Assembly: GCA_964525495.1 (NCBI GenBank)
Contig: CAZGHS010000001.1
Coordinates: forward strand, 159,002-223,001
Length of the DNA: 64,000 bases
Reading direction: 5' to 3'
Source of the DNA: CAZGHS01 sp964525495
GTDB lineage: Bacteria; Patescibacteriota; Microgenomatia; JALYQM01
The position numbers and the translations under genes were made by a program. Below, piece by piece: positions 16,073 through 23,629 of this stretch. Under the pieces are notes generated by a model, which did no database searches, was not told the DNA's origin, and saw only the letters and a list, made by a program, of their open reading frames with translations. Numbering within the stretch: the stretch's first letter is position 1; the number at the start of each line of letters is the position of its first letter.

Positions 16073-17080
16073 TTAGTTTTTAAATCGCTCAAGGTCTGCA
16101 TCTACCATTAATGTTATTAAATCTTTAAACGAAGTCTTTGGCTCCCATCCGAGTTCTTTCTTAGCCAAACTATAATCACCCTTCAAAACAGTAATTTCCG
16201 TAGGACGATAGAATTTCTTATTAGATATAACATGATCTTCCCAGTTCAAACCAACATGATCAAAAGCTACCTGACACACCTCTTTAATAGAATGGGAAGT
16301 GTTTGTGCCAATGACATAGTCTTTAGGCTTCTCTTGCTGCATCATTAACCACATTGCTTCTACATACTCTTTTGCATAACCAAAATCCCGCTCTGCCTCC
16401 AACCAACCCATATGAAGTTTCCCATCAGCATCAACCAACGGCTCTCCTGCTTCATTAATTGGGGGACTCTTCACGCCATTCTTAATACATGCGACCCCAG
16501 CAGTAATTTTACGAGTGACAAAATGCAAACCACGTCGTGGACTTTCGTGATTGAATAAAATTCCACCGCACGCAAACATATTGTATGATTCACGATAACA
16601 ACGAATCATCATATGAGCATATGCTTTTGCTATCCCATAAGGATTATTGGCATCAATCAAAGTTGATTCATCAGCGGATTCCGCTTTAATATTACCAAGC
16701 ATCTCGCGACTCGTTGCCTGATAGACCTTCGCATGGGGGATAAATTTATGAACTGCTTCAAAAACTCTTACAGGCCCAAGGGCAGTAACTTCACCTGTAT
16801 ATATAGGATGTGACCATGAGTCCGCAGGCACAGATTGAGCAGCTATATTATAGACTTCATCAGGCACATATCGACGAATCACGTGTTCAATACTCGCATA
16901 GTCCATTAAATCCGCAGCTTCTATTCGAATCTTTCCATATAAGTGTTTAATATTTGGATGTTCATAATTTGTCGAACGACGAATAGTTCCAATCACTTCA
17001 TAGCCTTTTTCCAATAGCAATTCCGCTAAATAAGATCCGTCTTGCGATGAAACACCAATAATAACTGCCTTCTTTGACAT
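16073..17080 (-). CDS. gmd: GDP-mannose 4,6-dehydratase (divergent)
   Basis: A 335-residue short-chain dehydrogenase matching GMD: Q-D-G-S-Y-L-A-E-L-L-L-E-K-G-Y-E-V near the N-terminus, Y-N-I-A-A-Q-S, L-F-N-H-E-S-P-R-R-G, V-T-R-K-I, R-D-F-G-Y-A-K-E-Y-V-E-A-M-W and F-Y-R-P-T-E. The enzyme converts GDP-D-mannose to GDP-4-keto-6-deoxymannose. Two motifs differ from the norm: the nucleotide loop reads G-V-S-S-Q-D-G instead of G-x-x-G-x-x-G, and the active-site stretch is Q-A-T-S-R-E instead of Q-A-S-T-S-E, though Glu and Y-x3-K remain. AAAGGAAA precedes the ATG. Probably the first gene of the gmd-rmd operon. Confidence 0.88.
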   Translation of the reverse strand: MSKKAVIIGVSSQDGSYLAELLLEKGYEVIGTIRRSTNYEHPNIKHLYGKIRIEAADLMDYASIEHVIRRYVPDEVYNIAAQSVPADSWSHPIYTGEVTALGPVRVFEAVHKFIPHAKVYQATSREMLGNIKAESADESTLIDANNPYGIAKAYAHMMIRCYRESYNMFACGGILFNHESPRRGLHFVTRKITAGVACIKNGVKSPPINEAGEPLVDADGKLHMGWLEAERDFGYAKEYVEAMWLMMQQEKPKDYVIGTNTSHSIKEVCQVAFDHVGLNWEDHVISNKKFYRPTEITVLKGDYSLAKKELGWEPKTSFKDLITLMVDADLERFKN

Positions 17081-17171
17081 AGAATTTCCTTTCGAGATTC
17101 ACACTCATCAATGAAGTCATGTTATGTAAAAAAGCATTGCCTGTCAAACTGAATATATTAGAATAGATTTC

Positions 17172-17735
17172 ATGACAGCTCCACTCATTATTTCGGGACC
17201 ATCAGGCGTTGGAAAAACATTCTTAGAAAAGTATTTAATCCAAAACTATAACTTCAAAAGAATTCAATCAACTGTGACTCGACCTATTCGCCCTGGAGAA
17301 ATTAACGGAATAGACTACGAGTTTATTACTGAAGAAGAATACAAACAATTTGAAAAAGAAAATGCCTTTGTAACATCACTTTACGCGGCGTACGCACATC
17401 GAGGGCTTCGCAAAGCACTTGTACAAAATATTGTAAATGAAGGGAAAACCCCCATATGTGTACTTGTTCCCCAAGTAATGGAACAATTTACAAAAGCCTA
17501 TCCAGACACCATAGCGGTATTCTTAATGCCTGAAAATGATGATCTGCTTACTCATCGCATGAAACTCCGCGGCGACACTCCCCAACAAATCCAAGAGCGA
17601 CTCGACCATGCATTACTCGAAATCGAGACATATAGAAAACTAGCTCACCTCTACAAAGCAAGCCTTACAGTTACCGAAGATAATTTTGAAGAGACAGTAA
17701 ATAAAATACTAGAACTAACTAAACAAACTAAGTAA
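17172..17735 (+). CDS. gmk: Guanylate kinase-like P-loop kinase
   Basis: A 187-residue protein of the guanylate kinase family, which phosphorylates GMP to GDP. The P-loop G-P-S-G-V-G-K-T and the GMP-binding stretch S-T-V-T-R-P-I-R-P-G-E with a following Tyr are intact. The second GMP-contact segment, normally around W-A-E with G-N-Y-Y-G, reads S-L-Y-A-A-Y-A-H-R-G here, so a base-contacting Glu is lost and specificity may have changed. TAGAAT (17159-17164) ends 7 bases before the ATG with no Shine-Dalgarno sequence, predicting a leaderless start. Another gmk elsewhere in the genome would support a divergent role. Confidence 0.8.
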   Translation: MTAPLIISGPSGVGKTFLEKYLIQNYNFKRIQSTVTRPIRPGEINGIDYEFITEEEYKQFEKENAFVTSLYAAYAHRGLRKALVQNIVNEGKTPICVLVPQVMEQFTKAYPDTIAVFLMPENDDLLTHRMKLRGDTPQQIQERLDHALLEIETYRKLAHLYKASLTVTEDNFEETVNKILELTKQTK

Positions 17736-19085
17736 TTAATTCGTAAATACCACAGCGTTAGGCAGGTTTCGTCCGGGCCCCATCCGATACCCATTGAAAT
17801 AAAGTGCAGCAGAGCCACCACCATCCAAATTCATAGCATGGGTAGCACCAAGCGATTGAAATACATATGCTGCTTCTCCAAGTGTTGCGCTCCGAACACA
17901 TGCAGCCCACAAAGTAGATCCTCTATAACCCAAACCACATCGCACACCCTTACCTCCACCATCAGCTGCAGATACACCACCATTATGTACAAGTGTTGGG
18001 TAGTTCGATATCACACCATTAGCGCTTGTATCCCGACCATATCCCAATGCTTGTGTATAATAATTTGCACTACCGTTATAAAAACTCATTAGCGGGTTCA
18101 CACTATACTGATTCTGCGAAGAATTAAGATATTTCTTTGTTCTATAATCAAATACTAGAAAGTTAAATGAATTTTTCGTAGTTCCACATTGTGCATAATC
18201 TGCAGGACAAAAATACGTTCCATTAATACCGGCAATACCACCATTCTCAGCAACATACGAAGCAAGTGGTTTAAGTGGACAATCTGCAGCACAATCACTT
18301 TCATTGGCCGTAAAGGTTTTCACCTTAGCGCGATTCATATCCACGGTTAAAATATCAGAACTAAATCCACCTCGTGCAGTATTCACCACTTTTCGCTCAT
18401 ACGTAACTCCTCCCGATGACTGCGCAGCAACAGGTGCAGCGACCGATACTACAGCAGCTTGAGCTGCCTTTCTGTCTGCCTCTTTTTTAACCGCCAACAT
18501 AACATCAAGTGATTTACTCAAACGTATAATGGAATCACGAACCGTATTATATTGTTTTTCTTCCAAAAACGCACTTGCAGTAGCTATCTGTGCAGACACA
18601 GTTGCAGTATTCACACCCTGTTTCTTATAATCCTCAATCTTCAATTGCAAATTTACTAAACTCGCACTATAACTTGAGTCAGATATTCCATCCTCATCTC
18701 GCAAACGCGCCGATTCACTCACAATCGGATCATAGTACGCAGACATCCCATCATAGTTTTTATCAGAAAAAGCCTTCTTCAAACCAACAAGCTCATCTTC
18801 AAGCGATGACACATCTATTCCCTCAGCTTTCAACGCAGCGATACTAGCCTCCGCAGTCTGCAAAGCCAACAATGCATCGTTATGACGTCCCATCACCTCC
18901 ATCGCTTCAGTCACACGACGCGCAGATTGACCGGAGACATAATGGTTGTACTGCAATCCAGCCATATATCCCAGCCCTCCCAACACAATAGCAAAGATAA
19001 TACCTACCAAAGTAAATGGAATATCGTGATGCTTATCAAATAATTTAAAACGCCAAAAAACGTTACGAGCAGGACCCGCTTTCAT
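17736..19085 (-). CDS. Membrane-anchored phosphodiester glycosidase (NAGPA-like) protein
   Basis: A 449-residue protein with a short cytoplasmic N-terminus, one membrane helix at about 24-46, a long predicted coiled-coil region (about 55-215) and a C-terminal NAGPA-type domain (PF09992). That domain shows G-I-N-G-T-Y-F, a Cys-rich C-G-L-G-Y-R-G stretch and the hallmark N-L-D-G-G-G-S-A-A-L near residue 420. Bacterial members are cell-surface glycosidases or exopolysaccharide-modifying proteins; the exact substrate is unknown. Extra cysteines suggest disulfides outside the cell. It abuts the convergent kinase gene with no space and no terminator. Confidence 0.85.
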   Translation of the reverse strand: MKAGPARNVFWRFKLFDKHHDIPFTLVGIIFAIVLGGLGYMAGLQYNHYVSGQSARRVTEAMEVMGRHNDALLALQTAEASIAALKAEGIDVSSLEDELVGLKKAFSDKNYDGMSAYYDPIVSESARLRDEDGISDSSYSASLVNLQLKIEDYKKQGVNTATVSAQIATASAFLEEKQYNTVRDSIIRLSKSLDVMLAVKKEADRKAAQAAVVSVAAPVAAQSSGGVTYERKVVNTARGGFSSDILTVDMNRAKVKTFTANESDCAADCPLKPLASYVAENGGIAGINGTYFCPADYAQCGTTKNSFNFLVFDYRTKKYLNSSQNQYSVNPLMSFYNGSANYYTQALGYGRDTSANGVISNYPTLVHNGGVSAADGGGKGVRCGLGYRGSTLWAACVRSATLGEAAYVFQSLGATHAMNLDGGGSAALYFNGYRMGPGRNLPNAVVFTN

Positions 19086-19129
19086 GTATATCTATAGTAG
19101 CGTTATAAAAATTAAAAGTCTATAAAAAT

Positions 19130-20092
19130 CTATAGTCTTCGTAACACACAGACAAAGAAACCTTCCCAGAACTCATTGGGCTTTATTCGCAATGTATTAG
19201 CTATTGCATCAGGCAAAGTAGTATCTTCCCACCGAGTCAAACCATGAGCAGCAACAGTTCCTAATCGTTGTGTTAGATCTATATCTTCAACATCAAATGA
19301 TCCATCAAATTTTTCCAAAACAAATTGAACAATCTCCTCATTCTCTTCCGGAGCCATTGTGCAGGTTGAATAAATAAGAGCCCCACCAGACTTAACACTC
19401 ATAGCAGCAGCAAACATAAGTCGTCGTTGCTCTGACGCAAGTCGTTCAACCTTTTTCATACTCCAGTCTTCGTAAGAAGCGGCATCATCAGATTTAAATC
19501 TCCCCTCACCACTACAAGGCGCGTCAAGTAATACATAGTCAAACATTGGACCATATTTTTTCCATATCTGAGTAGTATTAGTCAATTGATGGGCAACGTT
19601 AGTTACATGTTGTTGGTCCAAGTTAGATTTCAACATATACAAACGTTGCCTGCTTACATCGCACGCAATTATCTGTCCTTTATTCTCCATAGCCGCGGCA
19701 AATTGAGTCGTTTTCGAACCCGGCGCAGCACACATATCCAAAACCATCAAATCTTCCCCATTTCGAGTTCTCCCTTTAATCTCCTCCTCCAGACACCACA
19801 CAGGCACCATACTCGAAGCAGATTGAATATAAAACCAACCATTTTTAAACTCATCGCTATCAGTCAAATTTCGCTTTGTACCATGTTCCAACACATATAC
19901 GTTTTTACCCTCTACCAATTTTTTAGGTTCAAAACCAAGCTCTCTTAGCTTCTCTACTCCTATCGATTCCTCAACAACAAGCGTATTCACACGCACAATC
20001 GGAAGCCGATTCCCATGAAACCCATCCAAAACTGCCTGAAAATCCTGAGGATAAATCTGTTTAACTCGCTCAATAAACTTTTGATCAAACAT
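19130..20092 (-). CDS. RsmB/RsmF-type RNA cytosine-C5 methyltransferase
   Basis: A 320-residue SAM-dependent m5C methyltransferase of the NOL1/NOP2/Sun family acting on rRNA or tRNA. Motif I is D-M-C-A-A-P-G-S-K-T-T-Q, motif IV D-A-P-C-S-G-E-G and motif VI Y-S-T-C-T, giving both catalytic cysteines. It lacks the N-terminal NusB-like domain of RsmB and is near the size of the catalytic core, like YebU/RsmF without its tail. TATAAT (20104-20099) ends 6 bases before the ATG, so a leaderless transcript is predicted, divergent from dus. Confidence 0.92.
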   Translation of the reverse strand: MFDQKFIERVKQIYPQDFQAVLDGFHGNRLPIVRVNTLVVEESIGVEKLRELGFEPKKLVEGKNVYVLEHGTKRNLTDSDEFKNGWFYIQSASSMVPVWCLEEEIKGRTRNGEDLMVLDMCAAPGSKTTQFAAAMENKGQIIACDVSRQRLYMLKSNLDQQHVTNVAHQLTNTTQIWKKYGPMFDYVLLDAPCSGEGRFKSDDAASYEDWSMKKVERLASEQRRLMFAAAMSVKSGGALIYSTCTMAPEENEEIVQFVLEKFDGSFDVEDIDLTQRLGTVAAHGLTRWEDTTLPDAIANTLRIKPNEFWEGFFVCVLRRL

Positions 20093-20098
20093 ATCCTG

Positions 20099-20124
20099 AT
20101 TATATCAAACTAAAATGATATAAT
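20099..20124. promoter_or_regulatory. Divergent extended -10 promoters (rRNA methyltransferase / dus)
   Basis: TG-A-TATAAT occurs on both strands in the 39-base gap: TATAAT at 20104-20099 on the minus strand and 20119-20124 on the plus strand, ending 6 and 7 bases before the two ATG codons. The matching geometry supports leaderless initiation in both directions. Confidence 0.65.
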
Positions 20125-20131
20125 AACTTTC

Positions 20132-21199
20132 ATGTTTTCCTGGCAAAAAGCACCAAAACCAATCATTGGACTCTCTCCTATGGACGGAATCTCAGACTTC
20201 GCCTACAGACAGATCCACGCTAAATATGGCAAACCGGACGTAATGTTCACGGAGTTCACGAATGTTGAGGGTATGTTCCTCTCTCCCCATGATCGTCTTT
20301 TCACCGATCTCATGTACCACCCCCTGCAACGCCCCATTATTGCCCAAATTTTCGGCTCAACACCAGAATACTTCTATAAAGCCGCTATCATATGCTGTGA
20401 TCTTGGATTTGATGGCATAGACATTAATATGGGCTGTCCCGCCAAGAACGTAGCCCACCACGGTGGCGGCGCAGCGCTTATAGGACATCCGGAATTAGCT
20501 AAGCAAATTATCAGATCCGTCAAGCAAGGTGTTATCGATTGGTCAAACGGCAAAACAATAAACGAGCTAGACCTATCAGAAGAAAAAATAAGTAAAATTC
20601 ACCAACTAAAACAACTTGCTCAAACAGAAGACACATCAAATCGCAACCAGATTCCCGTCTCAGTAAAAACCCGCTTAGGTATAACAGATATAACTATTAA
20701 AGAGTGGGTTAACCATTTGCTCGAAGAGACTCCCGCTAATATTACGGTTCACGGTCGGACACTCAAACAAATGTATACCGGCCAAGCCGACTGGGATGCG
20801 ATCGCACAAGCTGTCGAAATCATTTCTCAAACAGAAACTACAATACTGGGCAATGGAGATATTCAATCGCGTGAAGAAGCACTTCGGAAAATAGAACAAT
20901 ATAAAGTAAACGGGGTTTTAATAGGTCGTGCGTCCATGGGCAATCCAAATATATGGAAAGACTCTATAGACAAAATCCTCGAACCGTCTGAGAAATTATC
21001 ACTCGCACTCGAACATGCACATCTTCATGCAAAATATAAAGATCCACACCTCTTCATACAAATGCGAAAGCATTTCAGCTTTTATGTCTCAAACTACCCG
21101 AACGCAAATACGACAAAAATACAGTTACTTAAGTCAGACAATATAGAAAATGCAAATGAAATAATAACGCAAGCGCAAAAAGACTTAGCGTTAATGTGA
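20132..21199 (+). CDS. dus: tRNA-dihydrouridine synthase
   Basis: A 355-residue FMN-dependent enzyme reducing uridine in tRNA. It has S-P-M-D-G-I-S-D at the N-terminus, Q-I-F-G for FMN, the catalytic Cys in N-M-G-C-P-A, K-T-R-L-G, V-H-G-R-T and G-N-G-D-I followed by I-G-R-A-S-M-G-N-P. An insertion of about 30 polar residues (near 145-170, between the S-V-K-Q and V-K-T-R-L-G segments) is larger than usual. The TIM barrel is complete and the C-terminal helical domain present. Leaderless start inferred from TATAAT 7 bases upstream. Confidence 0.95.
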   Translation: MFSWQKAPKPIIGLSPMDGISDFAYRQIHAKYGKPDVMFTEFTNVEGMFLSPHDRLFTDLMYHPLQRPIIAQIFGSTPEYFYKAAIICCDLGFDGIDINMGCPAKNVAHHGGGAALIGHPELAKQIIRSVKQGVIDWSNGKTINELDLSEEKISKIHQLKQLAQTEDTSNRNQIPVSVKTRLGITDITIKEWVNHLLEETPANITVHGRTLKQMYTGQADWDAIAQAVEIISQTETTILGNGDIQSREEALRKIEQYKVNGVLIGRASMGNPNIWKDSIDKILEPSEKLSLALEHAHLHAKYKDPHLFIQMRKHFSFYVSNYPNANTTKIQLLKSDNIENANEIITQAQKDLALM

Positions 21200-21412
21200 T
21201 GTTTCGTAACCTGCAACTGTGCCAAGAACCGGGCCCATCTGTGCAGTGCGGTGCATCTCTTGTACAGCTTGATTAGCATATGCTTCCTGCCGTAATACAC
21301 CTACTCTGTAATTCGCAAAATACGCAAGGCTAATAAAAAGAACAATGAAAACAACTGTTAAAGTAGAGATCAGTGCCAATAATGCATCATTTTGAGAAGA
21401 AGCTTTTTTCAT
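21191..21412 (-). CDS. Small single-pass membrane protein (73 aa)
   Basis: Unrecognised. From M-K-K-A-S-S-Q-N-D-A-L the protein has one strong membrane helix (about 12-34) and a polar tail ending with M-G-P-V-L-G-T-V-A-G-Y. The N-terminal layout resembles the small membrane proteins that accompany pilus or secretion genes, but no such genes are near. The start at 21412 is chosen over 21448 because it puts positive residues directly before the helix. It overlaps the dus tail by 9 bases. Confidence 0.5.
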   Translation of the reverse strand: MKKASSQNDALLALISTLTVVFIVLFISLAYFANYRVGVLRQEAYANQAVQEMHRTAQMGPVLGTVAGYETSH

Positions 21413-21470
21413 AAAATTAAACAGAGATACATAATACTTATACAACAATAGTACATCAAATAGAACAAAG

Positions 21471-21659
21471 TCAAGAAGATTCCACAGTACTCCGTTGCAA
21501 TATTCTCCGACTCCCTCTCAGACCATCATACGGACAATATCTACATTGATTACCACAACAAAATCCGCGCCGTATATGAAACGAACGAGTAAAAATATAC
21601 CGGCCTTCATTATCAATAATATAGTCACGACAAAGCCGTAAAGATACTCTATCATTCAT
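21471..21659 (-). CDS. DUF5522-like small Cys protein (62 aa)
   Basis: A small protein with the core Y-I-I-D-N-E-G-R-Y-I-F-T, then F-H-I-R-R-G-F-C-C-G-N-Q-C-R-Y-C-P-Y. This is the pattern of a widespread small bacterial family (DUF5522 type, usually G-Y-C-C-G-N-G-C-R-H-C-P-Y). Four closely spaced cysteines suggest zinc or Fe-S binding. Function is unknown. I base the assignment on motif memory, so the family name is tentative, but the cysteine signature makes it a real gene. Confidence 0.72.
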   Translation of the reverse strand: MNDRVSLRLCRDYIIDNEGRYIFTRSFHIRRGFCCGNQCRYCPYDGLRGSRRILQRSTVESS

Positions 21660-21691
21660 AGCGTCAACATAATAACATAAAAATCAACTGC

Positions 21692-21720
21692 TTGACCCTA
21701 TAGAATATTTAGTATATACC
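21692..21720 (+). promoter_or_regulatory. Promoter of the DUF4397 surface-protein gene
   Basis: TTGACC (21692-21697), a 17-base spacer and TATACC (21715-21720) predict a start near 21727 and a 5' untranslated region of about 67 bases carrying a perfect inverted repeat at its very beginning. Confidence 0.6.
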
Positions 21721-21722
21721 TT

Positions 21723-21743
21723 AATTCTAACGTGGTTAGAATT
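21723..21743 (+). repeat. Perfect 9-bp inverted repeat at the transcript start
   Basis: AATTCTAAC-GTG-GTTAGAATT reads the same on both strands outside the 3-base centre. It sits right at the predicted start site, so it could be an operator for a dimeric repressor or a 5' hairpin that protects the mRNA. Confidence 0.7.
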
Positions 21744-21793
21744 TTAGAATAAAAATATTTTTTATTTATTAATTATTGTATGGAGGCCAATCT

Positions 21794-22591
21794 ATGGTAA
21801 ACAAAATTATAACTGGCATAACTGCACTAAGTTTGGCAGCTGCCGCATTAGTAAGCGTACCTCACGCTTCTGCACAAGCAAACAACGCATCAATTCGTGT
21901 TGTACACGCTTCACCAGACGCACCCGCAGTAGATGTATATGTTGATGATAAAAGAACACTCTCATCGCTTTCATTTCGAAGAGTAACAGGGTATCTCAGC
22001 CTTCCAGCTGGAAAACACACTGTTAAAGTATATCCAACATCAGCTAAAGGAACAGGCACTCCTGTGGCACAGCAAGATGTTGAATTAAACGGCGGTTGGG
22101 ATTACACACTCGCAGCAACTGGTAGAGCATCAGCAGTACAAGTTCGCGTATTCAGCGACAACTTGAATCTTCCTGGAGCACGCAAGACAAATCTTCGCGT
22201 TTATCACCTTTCACCAAATGCTCCTGCAACTAACCTTGCAGTAAAGGGCGGCGAAGTATTAGCTCGCAACGTTGCGTACGGCAATGCAACAGATTATCTT
22301 CAATTAGACACAAAGTCCTATCAAGTTGAAGTACAGAGCGCAACAAACAGTCAAGTTCTTGCAACAACAACAGTAAACTTGGCAGCAAATAGTGTTCAGT
22401 CAGTATTTGCACTCGGACTTGTTGGTGAAACTCCAGCATTCTCAACAGTAACAACAATTGACCGCCGCGGAACTGGTACACCAGCAACAGGCGCTGAAGA
22501 GTCATTCGCATTCATGACACTCGTAGCAGGTATGGTTGCAGCAACAGGCGTTGCTTTGAAGAAAATCGCAGTTATTCAAGAAAGAGCATAA
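21794..22591 (+). CDS. DUF4397 surface protein with sortase-like tail
   Basis: A 265-residue secreted protein. A signal peptide ends near A-S-A-Q-A; two DUF4397 beta modules follow, each with the V-V-H-A-S-P-D-A-P-A-V-D-V-Y or V-Y-H-L-S-P-N-A-P-A pattern. The end has T-P-A-T-G-A-E, a hydrophobic helix and a short basic tail, an LPXTG-like arrangement. No sortase is in the window. The ATG at 21794 has a full GGAGG 7 bases upstream; a TTG at 21776 is rejected. A dedicated promoter, 5' inverted repeat, strong ribosome site and strong terminator suggest high, regulated expression as a monocistronic message. Confidence 0.9.
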   Translation: MVNKIITGITALSLAAAALVSVPHASAQANNASIRVVHASPDAPAVDVYVDDKRTLSSLSFRRVTGYLSLPAGKHTVKVYPTSAKGTGTPVAQQDVELNGGWDYTLAATGRASAVQVRVFSDNLNLPGARKTNLRVYHLSPNAPATNLAVKGGEVLARNVAYGNATDYLQLDTKSYQVEVQSATNSQVLATTTVNLAANSVQSVFALGLVGETPAFSTVTTIDRRGTGTPATGAEESFAFMTLVAGMVAATGVALKKIAVIQERA

Positions 22592-22614
22592 TACTTTCCA
22601 GTAACTAAAAACAA

Positions 22615-22647
22615 AAAGACAGAGATTAAAATCTCTGTCTTTTTTTT
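22615..22647 (+). terminator. Strong intrinsic terminator after DUF4397 gene
   Basis: AAAGACAGAGAT and ATCTCTGTCTTT form a 12-bp stem around TAAA, followed by a run of eight T. Confidence 0.92.
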
Positions 22648-22668
22648 AAAAACTAAACCCTAAAAAAA

Positions 22669-23151
22669 TTAAAACTGAATATCCTTAGCCCACAGCTCGA
22701 TAGCATCAGCAGACAAATCTGCAACATCAGTCACACGAAACGTATCCACAACTAACTTACCGTTCGCTTGCTTTACAGCATCTTCCAACAAGTTAGCAGC
22801 ATTACACGTATAAGTATATGAATAATGCCCCACACCAAAAATAGCCACAGGTTTTTGATCCAAATTGAGATGAGAAAACGCTTCAACAAAAGGCCGCATA
22901 TCAATTTGCAATCGACCCTGCACATTCCTATTCTGTTCTTTCATATCAGTCACACCATCAATCTTTTGCCCATCCCACGTCGAACTTCCCAACACAATCA
23001 AATCATACGAACTAAGCTCTTCAATCTGTGCTTCCTTAACATTCTTACGCACAACGGTATGCCCCGCTTTTTCCAAACCACTCTGCACAAACTTAGACAA
23101 ATACGCAGTGTTTCCACTCGTACTTCCAAACACAATCAATACGTTACTCAT
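22669..23151 (-). CDS. Flavodoxin
   Basis: A 160-residue FMN electron carrier. The phosphate loop is F-G-S-T-S-G-N-T-A near residue 8, the second FMN loop G-S-S-T-W-D-G-Q near 56, and the third has F-G-V-G-H-Y-S-Y near 100. Length matches long-chain flavodoxins. Partner enzymes are not obvious; the nearby ndh-like flavoprotein is a distant possibility. TACGCT (23164-23159) ends 7 bases before the ATG, fitting the leaderless pattern. Confidence 0.93.
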   Translation of the reverse strand: MSNVLIVFGSTSGNTAYLSKFVQSGLEKAGHTVVRKNVKEAQIEELSSYDLIVLGSSTWDGQKIDGVTDMKEQNRNVQGRLQIDMRPFVEAFSHLNLDQKPVAIFGVGHYSYTYTCNAANLLEDAVKQANGKLVVDTFRVTDVADLSADAIELWAKDIQF

Positions 23152-23191
23152 ACTAAAAAGCGTACACTAGACACAAACAAAATTAAAGGAG

Positions 23192-23485
23192 TTATCCTCG
23201 CTTCACACCTATCTCATCATATACCGGAAAAATCTTCTTCACTTCTGCTCGAAACTTATCTGCTAAGTTACTCGAATACACGGCTTTATTACCACCCTCC
23301 ATCTGCTTACACAACTTCCGCTCCCAAAACTCCACAATATCCCGTATCTCTCGCCCTTCTTTATCAAATTGCTCCTTAAAGCCTTTTTTATCTTTTATAT
23401 AATCCTGACATAAAATCATGAATTTCTGAAACTGCTCTCGATTCTGCTCAACCATCATTGTAAAAAATTCTTTATATTTGACCAT
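23192..23485 (-). CDS. Hypothetical helical protein (97 aa)
   Basis: Unrecognised, highly charged and mostly helical (M-V-K-Y-K-E-F-F-T-M-M-V-E-Q-N-R-E). No membrane segment or signal. AAGGAG lies 6 bases before the ATG, a clear ribosome site. A short inverted repeat ACAGA-C-TCTGT (23515-23525) lies upstream within its probable 5' region. It may be a small cytosolic protein of the lineage. Confidence 0.6.
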   Translation of the reverse strand: MVKYKEFFTMMVEQNREQFQKFMILCQDYIKDKKGFKEQFDKEGREIRDIVEFWERKLCKQMEGGNKAVYSSNLADKFRAEVKKIFPVYDEIGVKRG

Positions 23486-23594
23486 AAAATCTCCTTTTTC
23501 AAAAGGTTTTGAACACAGACTCTGTTATGTAACGCTGAAATAATATCGTACAAAAGCACTAAGATCAAATCTTGAAAATTAAAAAAAACGTTCC

Positions 23595-23623
23595 TTGACG
23601 CAACGCTTCCAGCTCGTTACGCT
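23595..23623 (+). promoter_or_regulatory. Promoter of the ndh-pgk-gap operon
   Basis: TTGACG (23595-23600), a 17-base spacer and TACGCT (23618-23623), then 6 bases to the ATG. No ribosome site fits, so a leaderless message is predicted. Confidence 0.55.
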
Positions 23624-23629
23624 TACACT

